From NCBI GenBank assembly GCA_026826555.1, contig JAKSZT010000116.1, positions 496,001 through 560,000 of the forward strand: a stretch of 64,000 bases of DNA. Direction: 5' to 3'. Positions 1 to 12,469 of this stretch are shown here, one piece after another. The stretch is from Tolypeutes matacus (taxonomy: Eukaryota > Chordata > Mammalia > Cingulata > Chlamyphoridae). The notes under the pieces were generated by a model. The model saw only the letters and a list, made by a program, of their open reading frames with translations. It was not told the DNA's origin and did not search any database. Numbering within the stretch: position 1 is the stretch's first letter; the number at the start of each line of letters is the position of its first letter. The position numbers and the translations under genes were made by a program.

Positions 1-496
1 AGGATTTACATTCTTTTCGAGTGCACATGGATCACAGTCCAAGATAGACCACATGCTAGGATACAGAAAAACTCTCAATGAATTCAGAAAAATTGAGATT
101 GTGCAAAGTAATTTCTCTGATGACAATGGAATTAAATTGGAAATTACTAAGGTCCAGAGAAACACGTTAGGCACAAGGATATGGAAGTTAAACAACACAC
201 TCTTAGACAAACAGTGGGTCAAGGAGGAAATCTCAATAGAAATCAGTACCTACCTTGAAACTAATGAAAATGACAACACAACATATCAAAACTTATGGGA
301 TGCAACTAAAACTGTCATGAGAGGGAATTTCATAGCCATAAATACATGTATTAAAAAAGTAGAAAGTGCTAAAATTGAAGACCTAACTGCACACTTGGAG
401 GAATTGAAAAAAAACAACAAAAAACTAAACCTAAAGGAAGTATAAAGAAGGAAATAACAAAGAGTAGAGCAGAAATAAATGAAATAGAGAATAAAA
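1..496 (+). pseudogene. L1-1 ORF2 fragment, end of endonuclease domain and linker
   Basis: Part of LINE-1 ORF2, which encodes the endonuclease and reverse transcriptase used for target-primed reverse transcription. The frame from 53 to 445 reads as the end of the endonuclease domain and the charged linker that follows. The segment around '[11 protein letters not shown]' and '[10 protein letters not shown]' is typical of mammalian L1 ORF2. The window begins inside the gene, so the upstream part of this copy is not visible. The frame stops at 445, and the element is interrupted near 497 by a nested L1 3' end. It resumes at 2939 in the same orientation. The copy is not functional. Confidence 0.9.
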
Positions 497-2938
497 TATC
501 ACGGGCCCTGGGGGGCTGGGGAGAAGGGAACAGTCAAGAACTAATGGGTTGTTTGGTGGTCATGGGGAAGGTTTTTCATTACCTTTCAGTAATGGACACA
601 GGACATGGTAAATATCATCAAAATTATTTAACTGTATCATCTAAATTGTAAACTATACTGTAAATCACTGACAATGTTTAGTTGCTATATTTTGCTATCT
701 GCATAACAGTTATAAGAATGCTAACAACCAAAAAAAAAAAGGGTGGGCAGTTAATATGGGGTGGGGAAGGGGGGTGGTTTGGTATCTGGGAGTCTCCGGC
801 ACTCCGTGTGTGACTTTGCTGTGACCTAAAAGTTCTTTGAAAATTAAATGAAAAATTGGGAGACAATGGGGATTGAGAGGAGGAAGGTGCATTGGCACAC
901 CAGACATCCGATAACACAGTGATAAATGGAAGGAAAAAAGGGAGGAAAGAAAAGAGAAAGGAAAAAAAATGAATATATATATTAAAGGCATTTCCTTTGC
1001 TTTTTTGCCCATTTTTTGAAGGTCCCAATCCACTAATTATATTTTATTTTGTTTGTTCTTTGTTTGATTATTTGTTTTTTTTTTTCCTTCTCTCTCTCTC
1101 TTTTTTTTTCCCCTGAGTTTCCTTATGTTTGTCTCTTGCATGTAAGCTTATCACACTTGTTTCTTTTCCTAGTAAGTGTATTTGATTATTTTATGGACTA
1201 AATGTTCATGGAGGATTTGGATCACAGAAGGGTTACAATGGGTGCTGTGGGGAATTATTGGGGGGGGTGTCTGGGGGGGTGTTTCGTGGGGATTGGTTCA
1301 TCCGAATATACATGAAAGATATACAAAATCATTAAAAGGATCGGGGGATGGGGCATGGTCACGATGGGTGGATAATCACACAATAAATGAGGGAATCTGA
1401 ATTCCTAGCCTGGAGAGCTCTGCCACAGTCTCCAAGGGAGCAGCAATAGTCCTCTGAGTGTAGGGACAGTGCCTGTCAAAATAGGATGACCCACTGATGT
1501 GTTTTTTTTATTGATGACTACCCTTGTGAGTCTTTGCTCTTGTAAATGAGACTTAGGCTGCAGTTGTGGGGTGCCTAAGGGTTCCCACCTGGTAGCCTCC
1601 TTGTTGCTCAAATGTGGCCTCTCTCTAAGCCAAACTCAGCATATGATTGCATTACCCTCCCCCCAACGTGGGACATGACTCCCGGGGATGAACCTCCCTG
1701 GCAACGAGGGATTAATACCAAGTGACAACTGGCAACACAACTGGAAAAAGACCTTGAATAAAAGGGGGAAAGGGTAAAGACAAATGAGTTCAAGAGGCTA
1801 AGAGACTTCAAAGAGAGTCGGGAGGTCATCCCAGAGGTAACTCTTACGCACACCTCAGTAGGAGCTCATAGAACATCTAAGTGCCTATCGCCCCACTCAT
1901 TGGGGTTCCTAAGAGCTCCGGAGACACCCTGGTCCTATATAAGGGGGGATAGCCCCAGAGACTGATGCCTTATCAGTGGGTTCTATTTTGGAATCTGTGC
2001 TCCTGAGACTGACAGAATTAGACTCAAATAAGTCCTCCCTGCACATGGTTCACCAATCCCTTCTATTCTAACCTATATGCGATGCTGGAGTTTTTAGGTA
2101 TACTTCCAGAGACTGGAGCCTCCCGCCTACCTATGTGCCAGGTGTGCATGAAACCTAGGTGGAGCTGCAACTCCTACCCTAAAGTTCAATGGACTCATCC
2201 TAGTCACCTGGTGAGGAGACAACGATGGGCAATGGCCATCCCAGGGAATGGAGAGGGCCTGCATCTGCAGGCAGGATCATCTCACCCACCATATCCATGG
2301 GATATAAGCCCTCTCTCACTTGGAGTTGGAGTGGACATCACCACCCAGGCCCCTCAGGATTGGTGGAAGAACTATGGACTAGAGTGGACTTGATGGTATT
2401 CTCTTGTTCACATATGGTGATTCTAGCAATGAAAGAAATTATAACAATGAGGTGGAGCCAGTGGCCACTTGACACTTTTGGGGTAGGGAGGGGATGAGCA
2501 GTTGAAATACAGGGGCTTCTTTGGGAGTTGGAGGTTATCCTGAGTACTGTTGTGGCAACGGATGTAGGCCATTTTAAATCAGCACACAACACTCAGAACT
2601 GAGTGGGAGAGAGTGTGGTCTACAGCGTGAACTGTGGTCTATGGTTGGTGGCAAGGCTCCAGGATGTGTAAGTTCATTGAGGGTGGTGGGCCACACTGTG
2701 GGAGATGTTTGTGTGGGATGTGGTGGGAGATGTAGGAGGTGGGCAACATGGGAATCCCAGTGGGTTCCGTGTAATATTTTGGGTAATCAAAGCACCTCTT
2801 AAAAAATATATATATATATATAAATAACATTTTTGTAAGCAAATACACATATATGCATATATATTTATATATCATTTTGCAAATGTTTGTATGTATTGTC
2901 AGAATTTTGATTTTTACCCATAATAACAAAAAAAAAAA
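497..2938 (+). mobile_element. Nested 5'-truncated L1 (3' UTR only)
   Basis: A 2.4-kb L1 insertion made up only of 3' UTR. It aligns by eye along its whole length with 6280-8623, the 3' UTR of the host L1-1. Shared features are a G-rich purine tract near 755-795, the (TA)n stretch near 2805-2822 and a terminal poly(A) at 2928-2938. It splits L1-1 ORF2, which continues with 'gcactagaaaaa' at 2939. The corresponding point is uninterrupted in L1-2 (about 30170) and L1-3 (about 45735), so the insertion is specific to this copy. Short open frames inside it have no L1 similarity and are treated as chance. I could not define a clean target site duplication. Confidence 0.85.
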
Positions 2939-5141
2939 GCACTAGAAAAAGTAAACAAAACCAAAAGCTGGTTCTTTGAGAATATCAATAAAATTGACAA
3001 ACCCTTAGCCAGACTAACAAAGAAAAAGAGAGAACAGATGCAGAAACACATAATAAGCAATGAGCAAGGGGATATCACTACTGACCCCACAGAAATAAAG
3101 AGCATCGTAAGAGGATACCTTGAAAATTATATGCCAAAAAGAATGATAATTTAGAGGAAATGGACAAGTTTCTAGAATCTCACAAACAGCCTACATTGAT
3201 GAAAGAAGAAATTCATGTACTCAACTACGGTGAAGAGATAGATTCAGTCATCAAACACCTCCCAACTAAGAAGAGCCCAGGACCAGATGGCTTCACAGCT
3301 GAATTCTACCAAACATTCCAGAAAGAGATAACGGCAATTCTACTTAAGCTCTTCCAAAGAATAGAAATAGAAGGAATATTGCCTAACTCATTCTACAATG
3401 CCAAAATTACCCTAATACCAAAACCAAACAAAGATACCACTAGAAAGGAAAACTATAGACCAATTTCTCTAATGAAACTAGATGCTGAAATCCTCCACAA
3501 ATCAATGCTAATTGCGTTCAACCAAATATCAAAAGGATTATACACCATGACCAAGTGGATTTCATCACAGGTATGCAAGGATGGTTCAATATAAGAAAAT
3601 CAATCAGTGTAATACACCACATTAACTAACAGAAAGTAAAAAAATACATGATCATCTCTACAGATGCAGAAAAAGCATTCAACAAAATACAGAATTCTTT
3701 CTTCATAAAAACCCTGTAACAGATAAGAATAGAAGGAAATTTTCTGAATATGATAAAGGGTATATTTGAAAACCCAAACTAACTCATCTTCAATGGTGAA
3801 ATCCTAAAAGTCTTCTCTCTGAGATCGGGAACAAGACAAGGATGCCCACTATCTCCACTCTTATTTAACATTGTCTTAGAAGTACTTGCTCGAGCACTGA
3901 GTCAAGAAAAGGATATAAAAGGCATCCAGATTGGAAAAGAAGAAGTAAAATTTTCATTATTTGGAGATGACGTGAACTTATGCATAGAAAGCCCAGAGAA
4001 AGCTACAACAAAGCTTCTGGAACTTATAAAGGAGTTCAGTAATGTTGCAGGCTATAAGATCAATGCTCAAAAATCAGTAGAATTTCTGTACACCAATAAT
4101 GAGCATTTGGAGGAGGAACTCAAGGAAAAAAATGCCATTGACAATTGTCACTAAAAGAATAAAATACCAAGGAATAAATTTAAGTAAAGATGTAAAGGAC
4201 TTATATACAGAAAACTACACAACACTGTTAAAGGAAATCAAAGAAGAATTGAATAAATGGAAAATTATTCCCTGTTCATGGATAGGAAGATTAAACATCA
4301 TCAAGACGTCTATCCTACCTAAACCACTCTACAGATTTAGTGCAATCCCAATAAAAATTAATGTTATATTTTTTAAGGAATTGGAAAACTACCACAAAAT
4401 ACATTTGGATAGCTAACTGGCCCTGAATTGCCAAGGACATATTGAAAAAGAAAAATGATGCTGGAGATATCACATTACCAGTTTTTAAAAGATATTACAA
4501 AGCTACAGTGATCAAAACTGCATGGTGTTGGCACAAGAATAGACCTAAAGACCAATGGAATAGAATTGAGAGTTCTGATATAGATCCTCGTATATACACT
4601 CATTTGATATTCGACAAGGCTACCAAGCCCACTCAGTTGGGAAAGAATGGCCTCTTTAACAAGTGGTGCTTAGAGAACTGGATATCCATATCCAAAAGAA
4701 TGAGAGAAGAATACCATCTCACACCTTATACAAAAATCAACTCAAGATGGATCAAAGATCTATATATAAGAGCCAAAGCCATAAAGAACTTGGAAGATAA
4801 TGTAGGAAAGCATTTACAGGACCTTGTAATAGAAAATGGTTGCATGAACTTCACAGCCAAAGCACAAGCAGCAAGAGAAAAAATAGATAATTTGGTTCTC
4901 CTCAAAATTAAAAATTTCTGCACCTCAAAGAATGTTATTAAGGAAATAAAAATGCAACCTACCCAATGGTAGAAAATATTTGGCAATCATATATCCGATA
5001 AGAGCCTAATATCCTGCATATATAAAGAAATCCTACACCTGAAAATAAAAAGACAAACAACCCGTTTAAAAAAAATGGGCAAATGACCTGAAAAGACACT
5101 TTTCCAAGGAAGAAATAACATAGGCTAAAAAGCACATGAAA
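2939..5141 (+). pseudogene. L1-1 ORF2 fragment, reverse transcriptase domain
   Basis: Continuation of L1-1 ORF2 with the core reverse transcriptase. The fragment at 3160-3594 contains the conserved '[15 protein letters not shown]' block and 'ENYRPISLM'. The metal-binding aspartates lie at 3966-3971 as FGDD, where L1 normally has FADD. The thumb and C-terminal region continue through 4099-4416 and 4442-4972 ('LFNKWCLENW', 'TPYTKINSRWIKDL'). Several frameshifts and stops split the frame, so the copy is dead. At 5142 a second nested L1 fragment interrupts it. Confidence 0.92.
5127..5141 (+). repeat. 15-bp target site duplication of nested L1
   Basis: The 15-mer 'aaaaagcacatgaaa' at 5127-5141 recurs at 5449-5463, directly flanking the nested element. 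The undisturbed L1 sequence would carry it once. Confidence 0.88.
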
Positions 5142-5448
5142 GACTCCCAGACACCAAACCACCCCCCTTCCCCACCGCATTGAGGGTAGTGGGCCACACT
5201 TGTGGGAGATGTTTGTGTGGGATGTGGTGGGAGGTGTGGGAGGTGGGCAACATGGGAATCCCAGGGGGTTCCATGTAATATTTTGGGTAATCTAAGCATC
5301 TCTTAAAATATATTTATATATATATAAATAACATTTTTGTAAGCAAATGCACATATAGGCATATATATTTATATATCATTTTACAAATATTGGTATTTAT
5401 TGTGAAAATTTTGATTTTTACCCACAATAAAATATAAATTAATTTTAA
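5142..5448. mobile_element. Nested L1 insertion with 5' inversion (twin priming)
   Basis: A 307-bp L1 3'-end insertion inside ORF2. Bases of about 5178-5448 are the plus-strand terminal part of the L1 3' UTR, ending in an A-rich tail. Bases 5142 to about 5178 are the reverse complement of a G-rich 3' UTR segment found in direct orientation at about 757-796. This inverted-then-direct layout, flanked by a perfect 15-bp target duplication, is the signature of twin-primed L1 integration. L1-2 is uninterrupted at the matching place (about 27970), so this insertion is private to L1-1. Confidence 0.88.
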
Positions 5449-5998
5449 AAAAAGCACATGAAAAAATGCTCACCATCGCTTGCTATCAGGGAAATGCAAA
5501 TCAAAACTACAATGAGATACCATCTTACACCGATCAGAATGACAGCTATTAAACAGCAGACTCTAAATTTTGGAGAGGATGTGGAGGAATAGGAGCCCTC
5601 ATCCATTGCTGGTGGGATTGTGGAATGGTCCAGCCACTGTGTAGGACACTTTGGTGACTACTCAGAAAATTAACAGTAGATCTTCTGTATGATCCAGCAA
5701 TTCCACTGCTGGGTAAATACACAGAAGAACTGAAAGCAAAGACATGAACAGATATCTTCACAGCAATGTTCACAGTGGCATTGTTCACCATTGCCAAAAG
5801 GTGGGATCAGCACAGGTCCCCATCAACAGATGAATGAATAAGCAAATTGTGGTACATACATTCAATGGAATATTACTCAGTTATAAAAGGAATAAAGAGC
5901 TAATACACAGAATAAGGTGGATGAATCTTAAAGACCTTATGTTTAGTGAAGGAAGCCAGGCATTGAAGGATGAACAGTATATGACCTCACTGATTTGA
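5449..5998 (+). pseudogene. L1-1 ORF2 C-terminal fragment
   Basis: Last part of ORF2 of L1-1, resuming after the nested insertion. The 'atgctcacc...gggaaatgcaaatc' region and the 'ggtgggattgtggaatgg' region are conserved in L1 ORF2 C-termini. The inferred terminal stop is the TGA at 5996-5998, matching the stop at 27432 in L1-2, where the last residues read 'EQYMTSLI'. The frame is broken by substitutions and small indels. Confidence 0.82.
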
Positions 5999-8623
5999 AC
6001 TGAGGAAAGTGAGCAGGCTCTGAGAACCATTGCCTGAAAGGTAGTTTAGTAAGGGAGAGAAAGAGAAGACTAGGCTGTGAGTCATCACCTATATGGATAT
6101 AATCTATGGTAAAGGGAGAGAGTATAGTTGCATGTTGAAGGATAGGACAGATAGGTAGGGATATTACTGGGCTTGGTGGCAAAGGGTTGACAGGTGGTTA
6201 GATTAGGAAGGGCAGGTTCGAATACCCAGGGCACATAACTATGAATCTTGTCATTCCATGTGTCAAGACAGGGGAGTGTCATATGCCCCAGGAGGATGGG
6301 GAGGTAGGAACAGTTAAGATCAAATGGAGCATTTAGTGATCATTGGAAAGGCTTTTCATTACCTTACAGTAATGGACACAGGACATGATAAATATCATCA
6401 AAAATTATTAAAATGTACAGTCTAAAATGTAAACTATACCATAAATCATTGACAATGTTTAGTTGCTATATTTTACTATCTGTATAACAGTTATAACAAT
6501 GTTAACATACATTTTTTAAAAAAGGTTTTAATATGGGGTGGGGAAGGTGGAGGGAGAATCGGTATGTGGGACTCTGTAGAATTCTGAGTGTGACTTTGCT
6601 GTGACCTAAAACATCTTTGAAAATTAAATGAAAATTTGGGAGGCACTGGGGAATGAGAGGGGGAAGGTGTTTCAGTACACTAGACATCCGATAATAGAAT
6701 GATTAAAAAAAGAATGATTTTTTTAAAAAGGATTTTTTTCGTTTTTTTTCCATTTTTTTGAATGTCCCAATCCACTAATTATGTTTTATTTTTAGTTTAC
6801 TTTTTTCTTCTGAGTTTCCTTGTATTTATCCCTTGCATTTAAACTTATCATTATTATTTCTTTATCCTATTAATTGTATTTCATTATTACATGGGCTCCA
6901 AATTCAAGGAAGGTTTAGATCACAGAAGGGTTACAATGGGGGCTGCAGAGGATCATTGATGGGGGGTGTCTGGGATGGGGAATTCATGGGAGTAAGTTCA
7001 TCTGAATATACATGAAAGATATATGAAATTGTTCAAATGTCAAGGAATGGGGCATGGTCATGGTGGGTAGACAATCACTGAATAAAAGAGGGAATCAGAA
7101 TTCCCAACCTGGCAGCCCATCCACATTCTCCAAGGGAGCAGCAACAGTCCCCTGAGTGCAGGAGCAGTGTCTGGCAGAAGAGGATGACTCACTGATGGGT
7201 ACTTGTTATTGATGACTAGCCTTATGAGTCTTTGCTCTTGTCATTGATACTTAGCCTACTGTTATGGGGTGCCTAAGCATTGCCACCTGAGAGCCTCCTT
7301 GTTACTCAAATGTGGCCTCTCTAAGCCAAGCTCAGCATATGACTGCATTACATTCCCCCCAACCTGGGACATGACTCCCATTCATGAACCTCCCTGGCAA
7401 TGAGGGATTAATACCAAGTGCCAACTGACAACATGATTGGAAAGAGACCTTGAACAAAGGGGGAAAGGTGAAGAGAAATGAGTTCATGTGGCTAAGAGAT
7501 TAAAAGAGAGTCAGGAGATCATCCCAGAGGTAACTCTTATGCAAACCTCAGTAGGATCTCATAGAACACCAAAGTGGATATCATGCCACACAGAGGAGCT
7601 CTGGGGGCTCTGAAGACACCCAGGATCTACATAAGTGTAGACAGCCCCAGAGACTCATGCCTTATTAGTAGGCTTTATTTTGGAATCTGTGCTCCTGAGA
7701 GTGACAGAGTTGGACTCAAATAAGTCCTCCCTGCACATGGTCCATCAGTCCCTTCTATTCAAACCTATATGTGATGTTGGAGTTTTCAGGTGTTTCCAGA
7801 AACTGGAGCCACTGAACTACCTATGCACCAGGTGTGCATGGAATCTCGGTGGAGTTGGAACTCCTACCCTACATCTCAGTGGACTCGTCCAAGTCACCTA
7901 GCGAGGATATGATGATGGGTAACAGTCATCCCAGTGAATGGAGAGGGCCTGCAGCTCCAAGCAAGATAATCCCATCCACTGTATCAATGGGATGGATATA
8001 AGCCCTCTCTCACTTGGAGGTGGAGTGGGGTTCACCATCCCAGTCCCCTCAGGATTGGGGGAAGATCTATGGACTAGACTGGATTTAATGGTATTCTGTT
8101 GTAGATATATTGTGATTCAAGCAATGGAAGAAATTATAACAGTGAAGTGGAGCCAGTGGCCACTGGACCCTTTTGAGGCAGTGAGGCAAAGTGCAGTTTT
8201 TGGAACTTTGAGGTTGTCCTGAGTGGCATTGCTGTGACGGATGTAGACCACTTTATATAGGCATATACAATGCAGGACTGTGTGGGAGAAAGTGTGGTCT
8301 GTGATGTGAACTGTGGTCTATGCTTGGTGGCAAGCCCCAGGATGTGTATATCCATTGTGGGTGATGTGCCACACTGAAGAAGGATGTTTGTGTGGGATTT
8401 TGTTGGAGGTGTGGGAGTTGGAGAACATGGGAATCCCTGCAATTTCTGTGTAATATTTAGGTAATCTAAGCACCTTTTAAAACATATATATATATATATG
8501 TAAAGAAATAACATTTATGTAAGTTAATGCACATATATGCATATATATATAATTTTATAAATATTAGAATGTATTGTGAAAATTTTGATTTTTATTGATA
8601 ATAAAGAAAAGAAAAAAAAAAGA
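5999..8623 (+). other. L1-1 3' UTR
   Basis: About 2.6 kb between the ORF2 stop and the poly(A)-rich end (8600-8623). It contains no L1 coding frame. Landmarks shared with the nested copy at 497-2938 and, inverted, with 25721-27431 are a G-rich purine tract (about 6535-6555), a G-rich block near 6959-6980 and a terminal (TA)n block (about 8484-8499). Short open frames here are chance. This 3' UTR is several times longer than in most mammalian L1s I know. Confidence 0.8.
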
Positions 8624-8638
8624 AAGAAAAATGTTACA
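8624..8638 (+). repeat. 3' target site duplication of L1-1
   Basis: 'aagaaaaatgttaca' directly follows the poly(A) of L1-1. It matches the empty site 'aagaaaatgctaca' at 21527-21540 and, inverted, the sequence next to the 5' ends of L1-2 (33830-33843) and L1-3 (49639-49652). Confidence 0.72.
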
Positions 8639-10340
8639 ATAATGGGCAGCATTATTTTAAAAATGGTAATTTTTAAAATGCTTACCCAGAATGTAATGGA
8701 TTGAAGAACCATTAAAAACAACCAGGATAATTTGAAATAATTGGAAAGCCCATCTTTACAGAAACTAAGAGAAATCTCAAGTTCTGATGCATGAATCAGT
8801 TGTAACAAATTGAACACACATGAGTGTGGAAGAGGTGTGGGAGGAGCAGATCTCAGAACAAACTGCAAGTACACTTTTTCTAGAGGAGAAAGACGTCCTG
8901 AATTGCACAGTCACGGCCGCTTCCTTAAAAGATTGGCAACAAGTTGCCCAGACTGGAGGTGGAGATTCATTGGAGATTCACATTCTTTACATTCACAGGG
9001 CTTTTCTCCAGTATGAATGTTGTAATGTTTAATGAGATACTGCCTCTGGCTGAAGGCTATTCCACATTCCTTACATATAAAGGGTTTCCCTCCACTATGA
9101 ATTTTCTCATGGTCAGTGAGATTTGATTTGCTACTGAAGGCATTCCTACATTCCTTACTTCTACAGGGTTTCTCTACAGTTTGTCTTCTCTGGTGTGTAA
9201 TGAGGCTTGATTTCTGAATGAAAGCTTTCCCACATCCATCACATTCCTAGGCTTTTCTCCAGTATGTATTCTCAGATGGTTAATGAGGTTTTCCTCTTGT
9301 TTGAAGGCTTTTCTACATTTATTGCATTTATTGGGTTTTTCTCCAGAATGAATACTCTGATGTTTAAGGAAATATTTCTATTGGCTCAAGGCTTTTCTGC
9401 ATTCTTTACATTCATTTTGTTTCTGTCCACTATGAATTTTTACATATTCTGTGAGATATGGTTTTTACCTAAACGCTTTTTTACTTGCCTTACAAGTATA
9501 GGGTTTCTTTGCAGTAGGAAACCTCTTGTATATGAAATTTGACATTTGAATTAAATCTCTCCCACATATATATCATTTCTCTTCAGTAAGAATTTTCTGA
9601 TGAATAAACAGGGTTTCTGTCAGGTTGAAAACTTTCCCACATGTATGACATTTCTATGATTGTTCCCCTGTATGACTTTTAAAATGAGGTGTAAAAAATG
9701 ACTGTAAAGAGCAGACTACATTCAGACAACCGATATGGTTTCTCTCTATTTTGAATTTTCTCATATTCCAAGAGGTTTTGTTTCCAATGGAAGCATTCCC
9801 ATGTTCATTTCAATAATAAATAATGTGTGAATATGTCATGCTAAATGAGATTTTATTCCTGTTCGAAGGATATCCAATATTCCTTACATACACAAGGTTT
9901 TACACCTGTATATTTATTTGATGGGACTCTAGCTTTTCCATATTCATGAAATCCCAAATGGTTTCTCTGCATGATTAATTCTCAGGTAACCCATGAAGTT
10001 CAATTTCCAAGAAAACTTCACACTCATTACACTTTAAGGGGAAGACTACATGTGGGGCAAACTGGCAAACTCATTGTCTTCATTCTTTTTCCTTACATAG
10101 ATTCCCTCATGCTTAGGTAAGCATGATGCAAATTCCTTTAAAGTGAAGTTATATTCATAGATGTGTTATTTTGAGGGAAAAATGCTTGCCATCAGAGAAC
10201 ATATTTTCCCAACTTCCTACATTCTCTGACTTCATCTTAAGACTGTACTGTTGTGGAAGTGGATATAGGTTCACTCACAAGTGTTTTGTTCTGTGGTTCT
10301 TTCTGCTTATCTAATGTCCTATGCTTCTTCATAGTTTGTG
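8639..10340 (-). pseudogene. KRAB-type C2H2 zinc-finger exon relic, copy A
   Basis: Decayed C2H2 zinc-finger exon on the minus strand. C2H2 proteins of this kind are nuclear DNA-binding repressors, often of retroelements. Finger-sized units of 84 bp with the linker pattern TGEKP and the C-x2-C / H-x3-H layout can be followed from about 8960 to 9700, with weaker fingers to about 9920. The region 9920-10340 aligns with copy B and may be the spacer upstream of the fingers. Frameshifts and stops interrupt every long frame. For example, a short deletion near 9245-9250 breaks the linker before one finger. Open plus-strand frames here are antisense shadows. No KRAB exon is visible. Bases 8639-8960 are the 3' flank. 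Confidence 0.82.
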
Positions 10341-10344
10341 GGGT

Positions 10345-10440
10345 GCAGCAAAAGCAGTTCTTAGAGGGAAATTTATAGCTTTGAATGCATTCATTAGAAA
10401 ACAGGAAAGATCCAATATCAATCAGCTAAGCATCCAATTT
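10345..10440 (+). mobile_element. Ancient L1 ORF2 fragment
   Basis: About 95 bp resembling the ORF2 linker that reads like '[16 protein letters not shown]' in L1s ('gagggaaatttatagctttg' at 10359). The same fragment lies in copy B at about 23245-23345, so it was already in the unit before duplication. Confidence 0.6.
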
Positions 10441-10889
10441 TGGAAGTGCAACAATATGTCCTTTTTTTAAGTTCTATCATTCATGGATCTTCTTGCTTCA
10501 AATGAGCATCACATCCAGTTTGGTGGCTTCATAACATGGAAATGGGGCAGCAATACAGCACTTGATTTATGATGGGGACAAAACAACACGCCATAAGTCA
10601 ACCATGGTTCCTTCAGTCTTCTGAAGGAGAAGAAAGATGCAGCTTCCAAAGATGCATGAGTAATGTGGCCCTAGAACAAAGGACAAAACTGGTAACCCAG
10701 GAAATCCTGAACACGTTACTTGGACTGACTATTTTTGTTCAATTTATTTTCTTCTATTTATTTAGATGAGAGGCACTATTTAATATTCTTTAAAGTTTAA
10801 CGAGGAAATTTTAACACTTTTGCTTGCCTTGTCAAATCTGCACTTATTATTTGTTATTGAATTGCCAAATAATGTATTTTTAAACATTT
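10441..10889. other. Unit spacer, no gene recognised
   Basis: Aligned by eye with 23346-23794 in copy B. I see no coding pattern kept in both copies; the short open frame at 10569-10769 is not maintained in copy B. Probably flank or intron of the ancestral zinc-finger gene. Confidence 0.5.
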
Positions 10890-11049
10890 TATATCCTATA
10901 TTAGTCAACCAAAGGGGTTCTGATGCAAAATACCATAACTCTGTTGGTCTTTATAAAGGATATATATTTGGGGTAGAAGTTTACAGTTACCAGGCTAGAA
11001 AGCATACGTTTCTTCCTTCACCAAAGTCTGTTATCCATTTTGGATGGCC
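10890..11049 (+). repeat. Dispersed repeat, truncated copy
   Basis: First about 160 bp of the dispersed element seen in longer form at 23795-24370 ('ggttctgatgcaaaatacca', 'gtttacagttaccaggc'). It breaks off at about 11050 where ERV-1 gag begins, so the rest was lost with the ERV-1 5' end. The class is not certain, and it looks lineage-specific. Confidence 0.65.
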
Positions 11050-12410
11050 AATACGGAGACTTTCTGGCCATATGAAGGAACAACGGACCTCCCAACAGTC
11101 TACAATGTCCTGAGGGTCATCTATAGCAAACCTGGTCACCCAGACCAGATTCCTTAGATTGATGTGTGCTTAGATCTTCTTACAGACACTCCCAAGAAAC
11201 TAAAAATTTGTCTGGCAGGACATAGGCGCCTGGCCCAGCCAGAGCCCCAACTTCCATGGAAAGCTCCCATTAAGAACCCCAGTCCTTCAGTCCTGCAAGA
11301 CTGTCCTGATGAATGATGCTCTTACTGACCCACTTTCCACTCTACCTCTCATCCCCCTCCATCTGCTGCCTCCCCATCCACTCCTCCTTCTCTCTCTCTA
11401 AACCAATCATCTACATCTACAGCCTATACCCTCCACTCCCCACACCCACTGATACCTCTCTAACCAGCCCTGCCATATGCGAAGGGGCACCCCGTATCAG
11501 GCTTCATCAGATCCCTGCAACTTGTCTGACTCTGTCCCATTACTGCCCCTCCACAAAGCAGGTCCAGGCCTAGTGATGAGGTCTCCTGTTCATGGTATAT
11601 GCCCCCTTTTCATCTACATACCTGTGTTACTAGAAAAATCAAAATCCTCCATTCTTGGAAAAACTCCATGGCTTAATTTCTCTCCTAGAAACTATCATTT
11701 CCACCTATAATCCCACCTGGGATGACTGCCAGCAGGTCCTATTCACTTCGGAGGAGAGATATTGTATCCAGAGGGAGGCTGTAAAAACCATTATGGATCG
11801 AGATGGCCAACCCACTACTAACCCTACCCAAATAGAAACTGTGTTCTCCTCTACCATACCAGACTGGAATTACAATCAGGATCAAGGTAAGGTGGCTCTC
11901 AAACAGTTTCACTAGGCTTTCCTACGGGGGCTTTGTGCTGCTGCCAGAAAGCCAATGAATCTTTCTAAGGTGAGTGAAACCACCCAAGGCCATAATGAGT
12001 CACCATCTGCCTTTTTAGAGCATCTAATGGAGGCCTACAGAAATTACACCCCTATAAACCCTGAGGCACCTTAAAATCATAGGGCTATAAATATAGCATT
12101 TGTATCACAGTCTGCTCCTGATATACAAAAGAAATTTCAAACGCTAGAGGGGTTGAAAGGGAAGCTATTATCTGAACTGATCGAAGTGGCACAGAAAGTG
12201 TATAACAATAGGGAGGATGCCGATACTCTAAAAACCAAGAAGGCAGCAAATGTCCTGCTGAGCACAATGGTGACAGAGTGCACTAGGGCCTCTTCCTCCC
12301 ATGGATTCTCTGGGAACCAGAGGAAGCCAAGGCAAGGTAGACCAGGACTGCAAAAGGACCAGTGCACTTACTGCAAAGAAAAGGGACACTGGAAAAATGA
12401 ATGCCCCTGA
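11050..12410 (+). pseudogene. gag: ERV-1 gag remnant
   Basis: Remnant of the capsid polyprotein. The matrix region starts abruptly at 11050 and reads through about 11310 with stops. A proline-rich stretch follows (11313-11600). Capsid sequence is open in 11655-11915, with 'TWDDCQQVL' typical of gammaretroviral capsid. The major homology region lies at about 11968-12060. Nucleocapsid has one CX2CX4HX4C zinc knuckle at 12363-12404 followed by a stop, as expected before pro-pol in gammaretroviruses. Stops and frameshifts divide it into at least four pieces. Confidence 0.88.
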
Positions 12411-12469
12411 TGCTGTGCAGACCCCAGCCCAGCCCTGCAGTTGCTAGACTGATGGGGCCAGGGTTCACC

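Noticed and set aside
8810..9542. Plus-strand open frames over ZNF copy A
   Set aside because: They are antisense to the C2H2 finger array, whose 84-bp periodic structure explains them.
11313..11573. Proline- and serine-rich open frame
   Set aside because: Explained by the proline-rich segment of ERV-1 gag, partly in another phase.
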